Of a DNA stretch of 64,000 nt, positions 45,735 through 54,508 are shown piece by piece. Source of the DNA: an uncultured Oscillospiraceae bacterium (lineage in GTDB: Bacteria; Bacillota; Clostridia; Oscillospirales; Acutalibacteraceae); assembly GCA_959601025.1 (NCBI GenBank), contig CAUGOD010000002.1, positions 62,001 to 126,000 on the forward strand. Reading direction: 5' to 3'. The notes beneath the pieces were generated by a model. The model was not told where the DNA came from, did no database searches, and worked only from the letters and a program-made list of their open reading frames with translations. Position 1 is the stretch's first letter. Each line of letters opens with the position of its first letter. Made by a program: the position numbers and the translations under genes.

Positions 45735-45777
45735 ACAAAAGCGCCCCGGCGGATGATTCCGCCGAGGCGCTTTGTTT
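45735..45777. terminator. Bidirectional terminator between Nudix gene and frameshifted gene
   Basis: Arms 45735-45753 and 45758-45777 pair with one mismatch; the loop is TGAT. The left flank is AACAAAA, the right TTTGTTT, so both convergent genes can end here. Confidence 0.85.
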
Positions 45778-45783
45778 CATTGG

Positions 45784-46399
45784 TTATCTTTCTGTATTTT
45801 CGCCGCGCAGCGTTTCCTCCCACACATCGGGGAAGGTATCACGGACGAAGGGGGTGAGGGGATTCTTCTCTTTTCCCGCTTCTGCCGCTTTTATTTCCTC
45901 TATATCCTCTATATCTTCCCACAGCCGCAACCGCCGGATTTCGTTCGCGACCATCCGGCGATTCCTTGCCCGTTCGGCTTCGGTGAGCCGCTCAAAACGG
46001 CGGATGAGCAGACGGCCTTCCCGCTCGTACCGCAGAATCCGTTCGTAAGCGTCCTCCACCTCATCCGCGCCCCGTATCGACACTGGTTTCCGGGAGATGA
46101 CCGCGTGACGGATGGTGGTGTTGGCGTCGGTTTCAAAATCCCCCTCGGCGGTGTAAATAACACCTTTTACGCCGCCGTAAAAAACGCAGGCCATTGGCAA
46201 AGGATTCGTTATAGACCGGCAGACCGTCCTCCCGGATTTCAAAGGTCATCCATTTAAAGGGAAATTTCCAAATATAAATCGAGGCCAGCGCCTTGTAGGA
46301 AGACAGGTATACGTAGGGATAATCCAGATTGGAGGCGGGATTGGCAAAAGGCTTCAGGACGCGCAGCCCGCAAACGGTTGTGCCGTGATAGGCGAGCAT
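45784..46399 (-). pseudogene. Frameshifted gene of unknown function (YHGT-type N-terminus)
   Basis: Two overlapping minus-strand frames look like one gene. The first begins ATG at 46399 (GAGGAG upstream) with LAYHGTTVCGLRVLKPF, PYVYLSSYKAL and WMTFEIREDGLPVYNESFANG. Near 46185-46200 the meaningful sequence moves to the next frame: FYGGVKGVIYTAEGD, then a charged helical tail ending at 45784. A run of six T (A6 on the plus strand) at the junction would restore a continuous ~200-residue protein if it were five. The YHGT and VYLS pattern recalls ADP-ribosyltransferase-like folds, but this is tentative. It may be a true mutation, a sequencing error or slippage. Confidence 0.6.
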
Positions 46400-46419
46400 A
46401 AGCAGCTCCTCTTTCCAAA

Positions 46420-47718
46420 TCACAGATGCCGGTTATCAATCACCCGTTTTGCCTTTCCTTCCGAGCGGGGAAGGGTGTTCGGCTCGAGCAGGCGGACGCG
46501 GGCGTGAACGTTCAGGGTGCTTTGCAGCGCGCCTTCGATTCGTTTTTCGGTGTTTTCGATATCCCGCACCGTATCCGAGAAAAGGGCGGCGTTCATTTCT
46601 ACCTGCACCTCCATGGTGTCGAGGTTGTTCTTACGGTCGACAAGGATAAGATAGTTCGGGTCCATTCCCAGCTCCAGCAGTACGTGCTCCACCTGGGAAG
46701 GAAACACGTTCACACCGCGGATGATCAGCATATCGTCGCTCCGTCCGCGGGGCTTGCTCATGCGAACCACCGTCCGCCCGCAGGAGCAGACGCCGTAATG
46801 AAGGGCGCAGATGTCCCGAGTGCGATACCGGATCAGGGGAAGGGCCTCCTTGCCGATGCAGGTAAACACCAGCTCGCCGTATTCCCCGTCCGGCAAGGGA
46901 CGCAGGGTGTCGGGGTCGATGACCTCGGGATAGAAATAGTCCTCACACACATGCAGGCCGTTCTGGCACTCGCAGTCATAGGCGACGCCCGGGCCGGCGA
47001 TTTCGGACAGGCCGTAGATGTCATAGGCCTTGATGGCGAGCAGCCGCTCGATCTCCCGGCGCATATTATCGGTCCACGGCTCCGCGCCGAACAGGCCGCC
47101 GCGCAGCTTCAGCGTGGCGGGGTCGATCCCCATGTCCCGTACGGTTTCGCCGATAAACATAGCATAGGAGGGAGTGCAGCACAGGAAGTCCGAGCCGAAA
47201 TCCTGCAAAATCTGCACCTGCCGCTTGGTATTGCCGGAGGAAACCGGAATCGCGGTGGCGCCCAGCTTCTCCGCGCCGTAATGCAGGCCGAGACCGCCGG
47301 TAAACAGGCCGTAGCCGTAAGAGACGTGGACGAAATCCTCCGTCGTGCAGCCGGCCGCCGACAGCGCGCGAGCCGCGCCGGTCGCCCAGACGTCGACGTC
47401 GTGGGCGGTGTAGCCCACCACCGTCTGTTTTCCGGTGGTGCCGGAGGAGGCGTGGATGCGTACCAGCTCGCTGGGCGGCACGGCGAACAGGCCGTAGGGA
47501 TAATTATCCCGCAAATCGTTTTTGATGGTAAAGGGCAGCTTCACGACGTCGTCAATGGAGTGGATGTCGCCCGGCTCCAATCCGGCGTCCTTCAGTTGCT
47601 TTTTATAAAATGGAACGTTTTCATAGGCGCTCTTCACCATTTTAATCAAGCGCGCCGACTGGACGGCGTGCAGGTAGTCCTGCGAAGCGCATTCAATTTC
47701 CGGCTGATAGATTGGCAT
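46420..47718 (-). CDS. paaK: Phenylacetate-CoA ligase (first copy)
   Basis: 432 residues, an AMP-forming aryl-CoA ligase of the PaaK family. Motifs: the nucleotide-binding loop HASSGTTGKQTVVGYT, YGLSEIAGPG, RYRTRDI and, in the C-terminal domain, RSDDMLIIRGVNVFPSQVE. It activates phenylacetate or related aryl acetates with CoA. It follows iorB by 59 bases on the same strand and is paralogous to the gene at 50288-51616. With iorAB it forms an aromatic 2-oxo acid unit. Confidence 0.94.
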   Translation of the reverse strand: MPIYQPEIECASQDYLHAVQSARLIKMVKSAYENVPFYKKQLKDAGLEPGDIHSIDDVVKLPFTIKNDLRDNYPYGLFAVPPSELVRIHASSGTTGKQTVVGYTAHDVDVWATGAARALSAAGCTTEDFVHVSYGYGLFTGGLGLHYGAEKLGATAIPVSSGNTKRQVQILQDFGSDFLCCTPSYAMFIGETVRDMGIDPATLKLRGGLFGAEPWTDNMRREIERLLAIKAYDIYGLSEIAGPGVAYDCECQNGLHVCEDYFYPEVIDPDTLRPLPDGEYGELVFTCIGKEALPLIRYRTRDICALHYGVCSCGRTVVRMSKPRGRSDDMLIIRGVNVFPSQVEHVLLELGMDPNYLILVDRKNNLDTMEVQVEMNAALFSDTVRDIENTEKRIEGALQSTLNVHARVRLLEPNTLPRSEGKAKRVIDNRHL

Positions 47719-47777
47719 GGGTTTCTCTCCTTTTTACTCCGCCGGACCGGCGGTTGGATAGAACGGGCGCGCCGCCG

Positions 47778-48377
47778 TTACCGGATCGCGGCGTAACCCA
47801 GTTCGAAAGCCTTTTCATTGACGGCGACGGTTTTTGGAGGAACGGTAGTGCGGATCACGTCCACCCACATCGTTTTATCGAAGCCAAGATAATGGGCCGC
47901 CAGCCCAAGGAGCACAACGTTGGTCGCCTTGGCCGATCCGGCCGCCAGGGCAAGGGACAGCGCATCCACGTCCATTACCTGAACGCCCATCTCGCGGATC
48001 GCCGGCAGAATCCCCTGCGGGTATTCCGCCGTCCCCATTACTACCGGCATCGGGTCGATGGCCTGGGAGCTGGTAATCAAGACGCCGTCCGGCTTGAGAT
48101 AGGGGAGCCAGCGCGCGGCCTCCAGCTGTTCGAAGGCGATGATGATGTCCGCCTCGCCCTTTTCCACCAGGGAGGAATACACCTTGTCCCCGTACCGGAC
48201 GTAGGTGACTACCGAGCCGCCGCGCTGGGACATGCCGTGCACCTCGCTGACCTTCACGTCAAAGCCTTTTTCCACAAAGGCCTTGCCCATCAGCTTGGAG
48301 GCGAGCAGCGTCCCCTGTCCGCCCACGCCGACGATCATGATATTTCTGACATTGGATTGGGCTTCCGTATTCGGCAT
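47778..48377 (-). CDS. iorB: Indolepyruvate ferredoxin oxidoreductase, beta subunit
   Basis: 199 residues, gamma-type 2-oxoacid oxidoreductase domain. The N-terminal nucleotide/CoA loop reads NIMIVGVGGQGTLLASKLMG; EVHGMSQRGGSVVTYVRYG is the family hallmark. With IorA it oxidises aryl pyruvates to aryl-acetyl-CoA and reduces ferredoxin. GGAGG precedes the ATG at 48377, only two bases after the iorA stop, so translation is coupled. Confidence 0.95.
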   Translation of the reverse strand: MPNTEAQSNVRNIMIVGVGGQGTLLASKLMGKAFVEKGFDVKVSEVHGMSQRGGSVVTYVRYGDKVYSSLVEKGEADIIIAFEQLEAARWLPYLKPDGVLITSSQAIDPMPVVMGTAEYPQGILPAIREMGVQVMDVDALSLALAAGSAKATNVVLLGLAAHYLGFDKTMWVDVIRTTVPPKTVAVNEKAFELGYAAIR

Positions 48378-48379
48378 GG

Positions 48380-50152
48380 TTATTTTCCTCCTTCGGTTCC
48401 GGCGGCCGGAAAGGATATTGCGCCAAACCGGCAGATTTTGGCGCAGATTTCGCAGCCCACGCACTGGTTGGGGTCGATGACCGCGCGGCCGCGGCCGTTG
48501 TTGTCCGTTCCGTAGACGGAGAGAGCCGGGCAACCGGCCTTCAGGCAGCTTTTGCAGCCGGTGCATTTATCGGCGTCCACCGTCATAGCGGGGTTGTGCT
48601 TCACGTTTTTGAGCAGGGCGCAGGGGCGGCGGGAGATAATCAGGGAGGGTTCCTCCACGGCCAGCTCGGTTTCCACCGCCGCACGTACCGCGTCGAGATC
48701 GAACGGATCCACCACCGTTACCCGGCGGATGCCAAGAGCGTGGGCAAGGGCCTCCAGATCCACCGCAACGGTGGGGTCGCCCCGCAGGGTCAGGCCGTTG
48801 GCGGGATTGTTCTGGTGTCCCGTCATGCCGGTGATGGAGTTGTCCAGCACGATGACCGTGGAAACGCCCTTGTTATAGGCAATGTCCATCAGCCCAGTCA
48901 CGCCGGAATGGCAGAAGGTAGAATCGCCGATAACGGCGACCGATTTCTTCGCCTGTTCCGGCCCGCGGGCGGTGTTGAAGCCGTGCAGGCCGCTGATGGA
49001 AGCGCCCATGCACACGCAGGCGTCGATGGAGGACAGAGGAGCCGCCGCGCCGAGGGTGTAGCAGCCGATGTCCCCGCTGACATACAGGTTATACTTTTTC
49101 AGGGCGTAGAACAGCCCGCGGTGGGGGCAGCCCGCGCAGAGCACGGGGGGACGGCCGGGAACCTCCCCGGGGAAGGAATGATAAGGCCGTTCCTCGCCGA
49201 GCAGGGCTTCCCGCACCACCGCCTGAGAGAATTCGCCGCAGGCGGGAAAAAGCAGCTTGCCGATCACCGGGATGCCATGCTTGCGACAGTGGGTTTCGAT
49301 GATGTCGTCCAGCTCCTCGATGACATACACCTGGCCAACGCGGCGGGCGAAGTCGATCAGAGACTGGATGGGCAGCGGATTGACCATGCCGAGCTTAAAA
49401 TAGCTGGCCCGCTCGCCCAGCGCTTCCCGGGCGTAATTGTAAGCGGAGCCCGCGCAGACGATGCCGATGCGGGTGTCGTGGTATTCCGCCTGATTGATTC
49501 CGGAGCTTTCCGCCCAGGCGCGCAGCGCTTCGGTACGCTTTTCCACCACAACATGCCGTCCCTTGGCCATGGCCGGCATCATGACGTTTTTCATCACGTC
49601 CTTGCGGTAGGGCTTCAGCTCCCGCTCGTCCCGTTCCGCCGTTTCCACCAGGGAGCGGCAGTGGGAAACGCGGGTGGAAAGCCGCAGCAGGAACGGCGTG
49701 TCGAACTGCTCGGACAGCTCATAGGCGAGCTTGGTATAGGCAAGGCATTCCGCCGAATCGCAGGGCTCCAGCATGGGGGTTTTGGAGGCGATCGCGTGAT
49801 GGCGGGAATCCTGCTCGTTTTGGGAGGAGTGCATTCCGGGGTCGTCCGCCACGGCGATGACCATTCCGCCGTTTACGCCGATATAAGAGGCGGTGTAGAG
49901 CGGGTCGGCCGCGACGTTCAGGCCGACGTGCTTCATCGCGCAGAAGCTGCGCGCGCCGCCGGTGGCCGCGCCGAACGCGACCTCCATCGCCACCTTCTCG
50001 TTGGGGGCCCACTCACAGTAAATTTCTTCGTATTTGCCGAGCGCCTCGGTGATCTCGGTGCTGGGGGTGCCGGGGTAGGAGGAGACGACGGTCGCGCCCG
50101 CCTCATACACGCCGCGGGCAACGGCTTCGTTGCCCAGCATCAGGGTTTTCAT
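48380..50152 (-). CDS. iorA: Indolepyruvate ferredoxin oxidoreductase, alpha subunit
   Basis: 590 residues. The pyrimidine-binding domain comes first (GAYEAG-type ARGVYEAGATVVSSYPGTPSTE, then WAPNEKVAMEVAFGA). The TPP domain follows (GDIGCYTLG; GDSTFCHSGVTGL; DNSITGMTGHQNNP). Two [4Fe-4S] clusters are bound at the C-terminus (CTGCKSCLKAGCP and CVGCEICAKICRF). The enzyme turns indolepyruvate and related aryl pyruvates into aryl-acetyl-CoA, CO2 and reduced ferredoxin in amino-acid fermentation. AAGGATGATA is before the ATG. Confidence 0.97.
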   Translation of the reverse strand: MKTLMLGNEAVARGVYEAGATVVSSYPGTPSTEITEALGKYEEIYCEWAPNEKVAMEVAFGAATGGARSFCAMKHVGLNVAADPLYTASYIGVNGGMVIAVADDPGMHSSQNEQDSRHHAIASKTPMLEPCDSAECLAYTKLAYELSEQFDTPFLLRLSTRVSHCRSLVETAERDERELKPYRKDVMKNVMMPAMAKGRHVVVEKRTEALRAWAESSGINQAEYHDTRIGIVCAGSAYNYAREALGERASYFKLGMVNPLPIQSLIDFARRVGQVYVIEELDDIIETHCRKHGIPVIGKLLFPACGEFSQAVVREALLGEERPYHSFPGEVPGRPPVLCAGCPHRGLFYALKKYNLYVSGDIGCYTLGAAAPLSSIDACVCMGASISGLHGFNTARGPEQAKKSVAVIGDSTFCHSGVTGLMDIAYNKGVSTVIVLDNSITGMTGHQNNPANGLTLRGDPTVAVDLEALAHALGIRRVTVVDPFDLDAVRAAVETELAVEEPSLIISRRPCALLKNVKHNPAMTVDADKCTGCKSCLKAGCPALSVYGTDNNGRGRAVIDPNQCVGCEICAKICRFGAISFPAAGTEGGK

Positions 50153-50287
50153 GGGGATATCATCCTTCCTGCGCCGGCATGGCCGGCGCCTCGTCCGGTC
50201 TCGCCGGCGCCTGTAAATTTAAAACTTAGACAATTTGTCGGTAACGTAAGGGGAGAAGAGGGAGAGAAGGGAAAGGAGAGCCGGCGG

Positions 50288-51616
50288 TCAGGCGTTTTCG
50301 CGGCGCAGGTCGAGTACCCGCTGGGCCTTGCCGGTGTAGCGGTCGAGGGATTTCGGCTCCACCAGGCTGACCGCGATCTCGATGCCCAGGATGGCCTTGA
50401 TGCGGTCGTGGATGCGTTTCTGGAGCGCCTCCAGCTCGCTGTACCGTTCCAGCAGGGAACCGTCGATCAGCTCCACCTTGACCTCCAGCGTGTCGGCAAA
50501 ATTTTTCCGCCGAACTACTAGCTGATAATGGGGGCCGATTTCGGTAATGCCGATCAGCGCGCTTTCCACCTGAGAGGGGAAGACATTCACACCGCGGATT
50601 TTCAGCATGTCGTCGCTGCGCCCGATGATCTTGTGCATCCGGGCGGTGGTCCGCCCGCAGGCGCAGGGCTCATAGTCGATGCAGGTGATATCCTTGGTGC
50701 GGTACCGCAGCATCGGGATGCCCCGCTTGGTCAGCGCGGTCACCACCAGCTCGCCGGTTTTGCCCTTATCCAGCACCTCAAGAGAGTTCGAGTCGATCAC
50801 CTCGCAGAGAAAGTGGTCCTCGTTGATATGTAGCCCGCAGCGCTCGCGGCATTCGCCGGACATTCCGGGGCCGTTCAGCTCGGACATGCCGTAGTTGTCG
50901 GTGGCGAAGAAGCCGTTCCCCCAGCGCTGCTCGATCTGGGTCCGCATTTCGGGAGTGCAGCCCTCGCTGCCCAGCAGGCCGAGGATCAGCTTATACTGTT
51001 CCATCGGGAAGCGGTCGGCCATCTCCCGGGCGGCTTCCGCGAGATAGAGGGCGTAGGATGGGGTGGCAACCAGCGCGGTTGTGCCGAAATCCCGCATGAA
51101 TTTAAGCTGTTTTTCGGTGTTGCCCGACGAGGTCGGAACCACGGTAGCGCCGATCCGTTCCAGCCCGTAATGCAGGCCGAGCGCGCCGGTGAACATCCCG
51201 TAGCCGAAGCAGATCTGGACAATGGTTTCTTCGTTCGCCCCCGCAGCGTAGACCAGCCGCGCCACCTGCTCGGCCCAGTTGTCCAGGTCTTCCCGAGTGT
51301 AGCCCACCACGGTGGGGTTGCCGGTGGTGCCGGAGGAGGCGTGGATGCGGACCATTTCCTTGAGCGGTACGCTGAACATACCAAAAGGATAGGTGTCCCG
51401 CAGGTCGGCCTTGGTGGTATAGGGGATGTACTGGATATCCGAGAGCGCTTTGATCCTGTCCGCCGTCACCCCGACCTTTTCCAGCCGGTCGTGATAGAAT
51501 TTCACATTGCGGTCACAGTAATCCACCAGCGCCTTCAGCCGTTCCAGCTGGAGCGACTCCAGCTCGCGGCGGCGCATGCATTCCATTTCCGGATTCCAGA
51601 TCGGATGCTTTGTCAT
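50288..51616 (-). CDS. paaK: Phenylacetate-CoA ligase (second copy)
   Basis: 442 residues, paralogue of the 46420-47718 product with the same motifs (HASSGTTGNPTVVGYT, YGMSELNGPGMSG, RYRTKDIT, RSDDMLKIRGVNVFPSQVE) but clear divergence elsewhere. It is the first gene of the ior group, 135 bases upstream of iorA. Two ligases around one oxidoreductase suggest different aryl acids (indoleacetate versus phenyl- or hydroxyphenylacetate), which is an inference. No terminator is seen between it and iorA. Confidence 0.94.
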   Translation of the reverse strand: MTKHPIWNPEMECMRRRELESLQLERLKALVDYCDRNVKFYHDRLEKVGVTADRIKALSDIQYIPYTTKADLRDTYPFGMFSVPLKEMVRIHASSGTTGNPTVVGYTREDLDNWAEQVARLVYAAGANEETIVQICFGYGMFTGALGLHYGLERIGATVVPTSSGNTEKQLKFMRDFGTTALVATPSYALYLAEAAREMADRFPMEQYKLILGLLGSEGCTPEMRTQIEQRWGNGFFATDNYGMSELNGPGMSGECRERCGLHINEDHFLCEVIDSNSLEVLDKGKTGELVVTALTKRGIPMLRYRTKDITCIDYEPCACGRTTARMHKIIGRSDDMLKIRGVNVFPSQVESALIGITEIGPHYQLVVRRKNFADTLEVKVELIDGSLLERYSELEALQKRIHDRIKAILGIEIAVSLVEPKSLDRYTGKAQRVLDLRRENA

Positions 51617-51752
51617 AATATGTAAGCCTCTTTTCTCCGCGGGCGACCGTAGGGAAACGGAGACCGGCCGTCCGCGGGAAACCGGCTCCGGAAAGGATAA
51701 AAGCCGAAGAGATACGTCGCAGCGTTGGAAGGTCTGATGGGAAGAGGCCGTC

Positions 51753-52127
51753 TTATTGGGTTACCGCTTTCCGGAAGGTCAGAATATTGCCGTCGGGATC
51801 GCGAAACTGGAAAGACTTAGCTCCCCAGGGACGAACGACAGGACGGTTAATGAACGGAACCTTTTGCTTCAACAGCCGTTCGTACTCCGCATCTACATCG
51901 TCTACGGTAAAGTTCAAAGTCACGTTCCCCGTACCGTTGTATTCATGAAAATCAAACTCCATATCCTGTTCGGCGGCCTTCTTTGAGTATAAAGCAATGG
52001 ATATGCCGCCGATTGTGAAAAGAGAATGCACGTCATTTTCTTCGATGGTGGTCATAAAAACATTCGAATAAAAGTGAATAAGCCGTTTGATATCGTCGGT
52101 CAATAGGGTAATACCCGTGAACTCCAT
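51753..52127 (-). CDS. VOC (glyoxalase/bleomycin-resistance-like) family protein
   Basis: 124 residues, a single pair of beta-alpha-beta-beta-beta units. EFTGITLLTDDIKRLIHFYSNVF at the N-terminus, VTLNFTVDDVDAEYERL in the middle and WGAKSFQFRDPDGNILTF at the end are typical VOC features. Metal ligands cannot be assigned with certainty. GGAGGGAAAG precedes the ATG at 52127; further in-frame starts lie upstream. The substrate is unknown. Confidence 0.87.
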   Translation of the reverse strand: MEFTGITLLTDDIKRLIHFYSNVFMTTIEENDVHSLFTIGGISIALYSKKAAEQDMEFDFHEYNGTGNVTLNFTVDDVDAEYERLLKQKVPFINRPVVRPWGAKSFQFRDPDGNILTFRKAVTQ

Positions 52128-52328
52128 CTTTCCCTCCATCCCATCGCAGCCCTGAAGGACGGCGCGTTTATCGCGCATATACGACAGTCCGCTTTAACGG
52201 TTTAAACGCTTTATAGTATTTTACTAGTTCCCCTGTCAAAAGTAAAGAGTATCCGTCAGTTTTCGCGGCATTATTTTCCCTTTTGGGCCGGGAATGGCTG
52301 GAAATGCGGATTTTCCCGGACAAAAAAG

Positions 52329-52361
52329 CCCTCCGGAACCGGTTTGTCCGGTTCCGGAGGG
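52329..52361 (-). terminator. Terminator of the sodium:solute symporter gene
   Basis: A perfect 14-bp stem (52329-52342 with 52348-52361) has a TTTGT loop. Read on the minus strand it is followed by a T6 run (A6 at 52322-52327). Confidence 0.9.
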
Positions 52362-52407
52362 AAAGCTGCAAAAAACCACAAATACGATAAATACGATCGG
52401 AAGGCGA

Positions 52408-54000
52408 TTAACCCTTCACCGTTTCCGCAACCGCTTCGGCGGGGACGGTCGCTTCGGCGGGGGCGGCCTCTTCAGTCGGCGCGGCCTCCTCATAAAAAGC
52501 GGGGTTCGGCGCGCTGCCCTTCCACCGGCCGGCGGAGGCGATGCGGCTGAACACAAGGCAGAGCGCCACGGAAAGCACCATCGCCAGGCAGGCGAAATGC
52601 GGGCCGAGGTCCTTCACCGCCCCGAAGAAGGGGAGGGAAACCGAGGGGAGGAACAGCTTGCAGACCACCGGCGGCAGGGCAACGAAAAAGCCGCCCAGCA
52701 TCCCGGCCCAGGCGCCGGCCCGGTTAATCCCCTTCCAGTACAGGGAGATCAGGTAGGGCGCGAGGAAGCTGCCGGACAGGATTCCCCAGGAATAGGACAT
52801 CATGTCGAGGATGGGGGTGTTGGAGTTGGCGATCAGGTAGGACAGCAGCACAAAGGCCGCACAGAGCGCCTTGGTGACCAGCGCCGCTCGGCGCTTATCC
52901 ATGCCGGGGAAAAGACGGTCCTGGATAAAGTCCATCGTCAGGGTGGAGGAGGCGGTGATGGTGATGGAGGCGAGGGTGGAGACCGATGCTGAAATCAGCA
53001 GCACTAGCACCACGCCGACCAGGATTGTGGGCAGATCGGCCTGCGCCAGCATATTGGGGATGAGATAGTCCGGATGCCCCGCGCCTCCCGCCGGCGGAGA
53101 GGGGAGTTCGCTGAAGAACAGGCGGGAAAGGGAGCCGATGAAATAGCCGCCTCCGGCGATGACGAGGGCGAAAAGGGTGGAAATCACCGTTCCCCGGCGC
53201 ACCTCGTGGTCGTCCCGGATGCCGTAATATTTGTGGATCATCTGGGGAAGGCCCCAGGTGCCGAAAGAGGTCATCAGCACCGTCGCCCACAGGCCGATGT
53301 GATCCTTAACTCCCAGATTCAGGTCGGCGGTTTTGGCCGTGATGGCCTCCAGTCCGGTCTGCAGGCCGCCCACCTGGCGGCAGCGGACGATGGCCACGAT
53401 CAGGGCGGATACCCCGAACAGCATGACGATCCCCTGGACGAAATCCGCCTTCAGGGTGGCGACGTAGCCGCCGAGGATGACGATCAGGGCCGCCGCGACC
53501 GCAATCACCACCATACAGACCCGTTCGTCGATCCCGAGCAGAACCGCGCACACGCTGGTCAGCCCCTTGTACACCGAAGCGGAATAGGGCAGCAGGAAAA
53601 TAAAAATTACCGCTACGGCGAACCGCTTCATTGCCGTGCTTTCAAAACGCTTGGCGAAAAACTGCGGCATGGATTTGATTTTATGCCGGCGGGTGGTCTC
53701 CCTCGTCCGGCGGGCGAGCACCAGCCAGGCAAGAAGGGAGCCAAAGATTGCGTTCCCAATGCCGGGTAAAACGCCCCATATGCCGTATTTCCAGCCAGTG
53801 GAACCGGCGTAACCGATGAACATGACCGCAGAGAAATACGCGGTGCCGTAGGAAAGGGCTGAAACCCACGCGCCGGCGTTCCGCCCGCCGACGGTAAAAT
53901 CGGTGATGCTTTTGGAACTGCGCGTGCTGATCAGCCCGATCACCAGCATAAAGACGATATAGACGCCGATGGTCAGCCAAATGACGGTTTCCTTGGGCAA
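52408..54000 (-). CDS. Sodium:solute symporter family transporter
   Basis: 530 residues with about 13 membrane helices. SSS-family features: TDFTVGGRNAGAWVSALSYGTAYFSAVMFIGYAG (first two helices; shown only in part in the family motif), LKADFVQGIVMLFG, and ISASVSTLASITITASSTLTMDF, which carries the Na+ site Ser/Thr residues. The last ~35 residues are a repetitive Ala/Glu/Pro/Thr tail (EEAAPTEEAAPAE). The substrate is unknown; solutes of this family include proline, pantothenate and monocarboxylates. It is divergent from the AraC regulator across a 508-base spacer. Confidence 0.93.
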   Translation of the reverse strand: MPKETVIWLTIGVYIVFMLVIGLISTRSSKSITDFTVGGRNAGAWVSALSYGTAYFSAVMFIGYAGSTGWKYGIWGVLPGIGNAIFGSLLAWLVLARRTRETTRRHKIKSMPQFFAKRFESTAMKRFAVAVIFIFLLPYSASVYKGLTSVCAVLLGIDERVCMVVIAVAAALIVILGGYVATLKADFVQGIVMLFGVSALIVAIVRCRQVGGLQTGLEAITAKTADLNLGVKDHIGLWATVLMTSFGTWGLPQMIHKYYGIRDDHEVRRGTVISTLFALVIAGGGYFIGSLSRLFFSELPSPPAGGAGHPDYLIPNMLAQADLPTILVGVVLVLLISASVSTLASITITASSTLTMDFIQDRLFPGMDKRRAALVTKALCAAFVLLSYLIANSNTPILDMMSYSWGILSGSFLAPYLISLYWKGINRAGAWAGMLGGFFVALPPVVCKLFLPSVSLPFFGAVKDLGPHFACLAMVLSVALCLVFSRIASAGRWKGSAPNPAFYEEAAPTEEAAPAEATVPAEAVAETVKG

Positions 54001-54265
54001 GGGAATCCCTCCTCGTTGCTTTGCCGCTTTAAACCGCAGCGGTTTAAAGCAAGTATGTCGCTTTCATCTTACAGGAACCCAACCGAAAAAGCAAGGCTTA
54101 TTTTTCATGTGGGAGTAAACAGAAGCGAACCCATGGTGGAGAAGGTGTGGACGGAGAAAGGGGATAGGTGGATAGGAGGAATGGAGAATTGGAGGATTGG
54201 AGAGTAACGATATTTGAAAGCACGAATACGAACAGGGCGGATACATAGGATAGTACATGATTCAT

Positions 54266-54279
54266 AAATTGTACAATTT
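54266..54279. promoter_or_regulatory. 14-bp palindrome, candidate operator
   Basis: AAATTGTACAATTT is a perfect palindrome, 49 bases upstream of the -35 of the AraC-gene promoter. It may be a regulator site; no function is shown. Confidence 0.35.
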
Positions 54280-54327
54280 ACAAGGCCTTTCCAACGCCTT
54301 TTTGCAAAGAAAGTTTTGCGAAATCGG

Positions 54328-54356
54328 TTGAATATCCACGAAAACAGGGCTATAAT
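54328..54356 (+). promoter_or_regulatory. Promoter of the AraC-family gene
   Basis: TTGAAT (54328-54333), 17 bases, TATAAT (54351-54356). The leader is about 145 bases long. Confidence 0.75.
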
Positions 54357-54508
54357 GAAAAAAACAGCGCATGCCGCCCGCGACGGAGGCACAGAATGAT
54401 TTGCACATTCTTCAACCGTGCGGAGCGGCTTCCGGCGCTGCCGGGATATTGCTGGATCGCTGAAACAAGGGAAAGCGGAAAGAATCCGCCGGAAAGGAGG
54501 GAAAACGG

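Larger units (their letters stand above)
54001..54508. other. AT-rich spacer between symporter and AraC genes
   Basis: No gene is supported here. The part 54060-54400 is clearly lower in GC than the flanks. It contains purine-rich GGATAGGAGGAATGGAG runs, a perfect palindrome (54266-54279) and a promoter for the AraC gene (54328-54356). A symporter promoter is not evident. Confidence 0.6.

Noticed and set aside
48596..50521. Plus-strand open frame of ~640 codons opposite iorA
   Set aside because: Antisense to the well-supported iorA gene with all cofactor motifs; no independent support.
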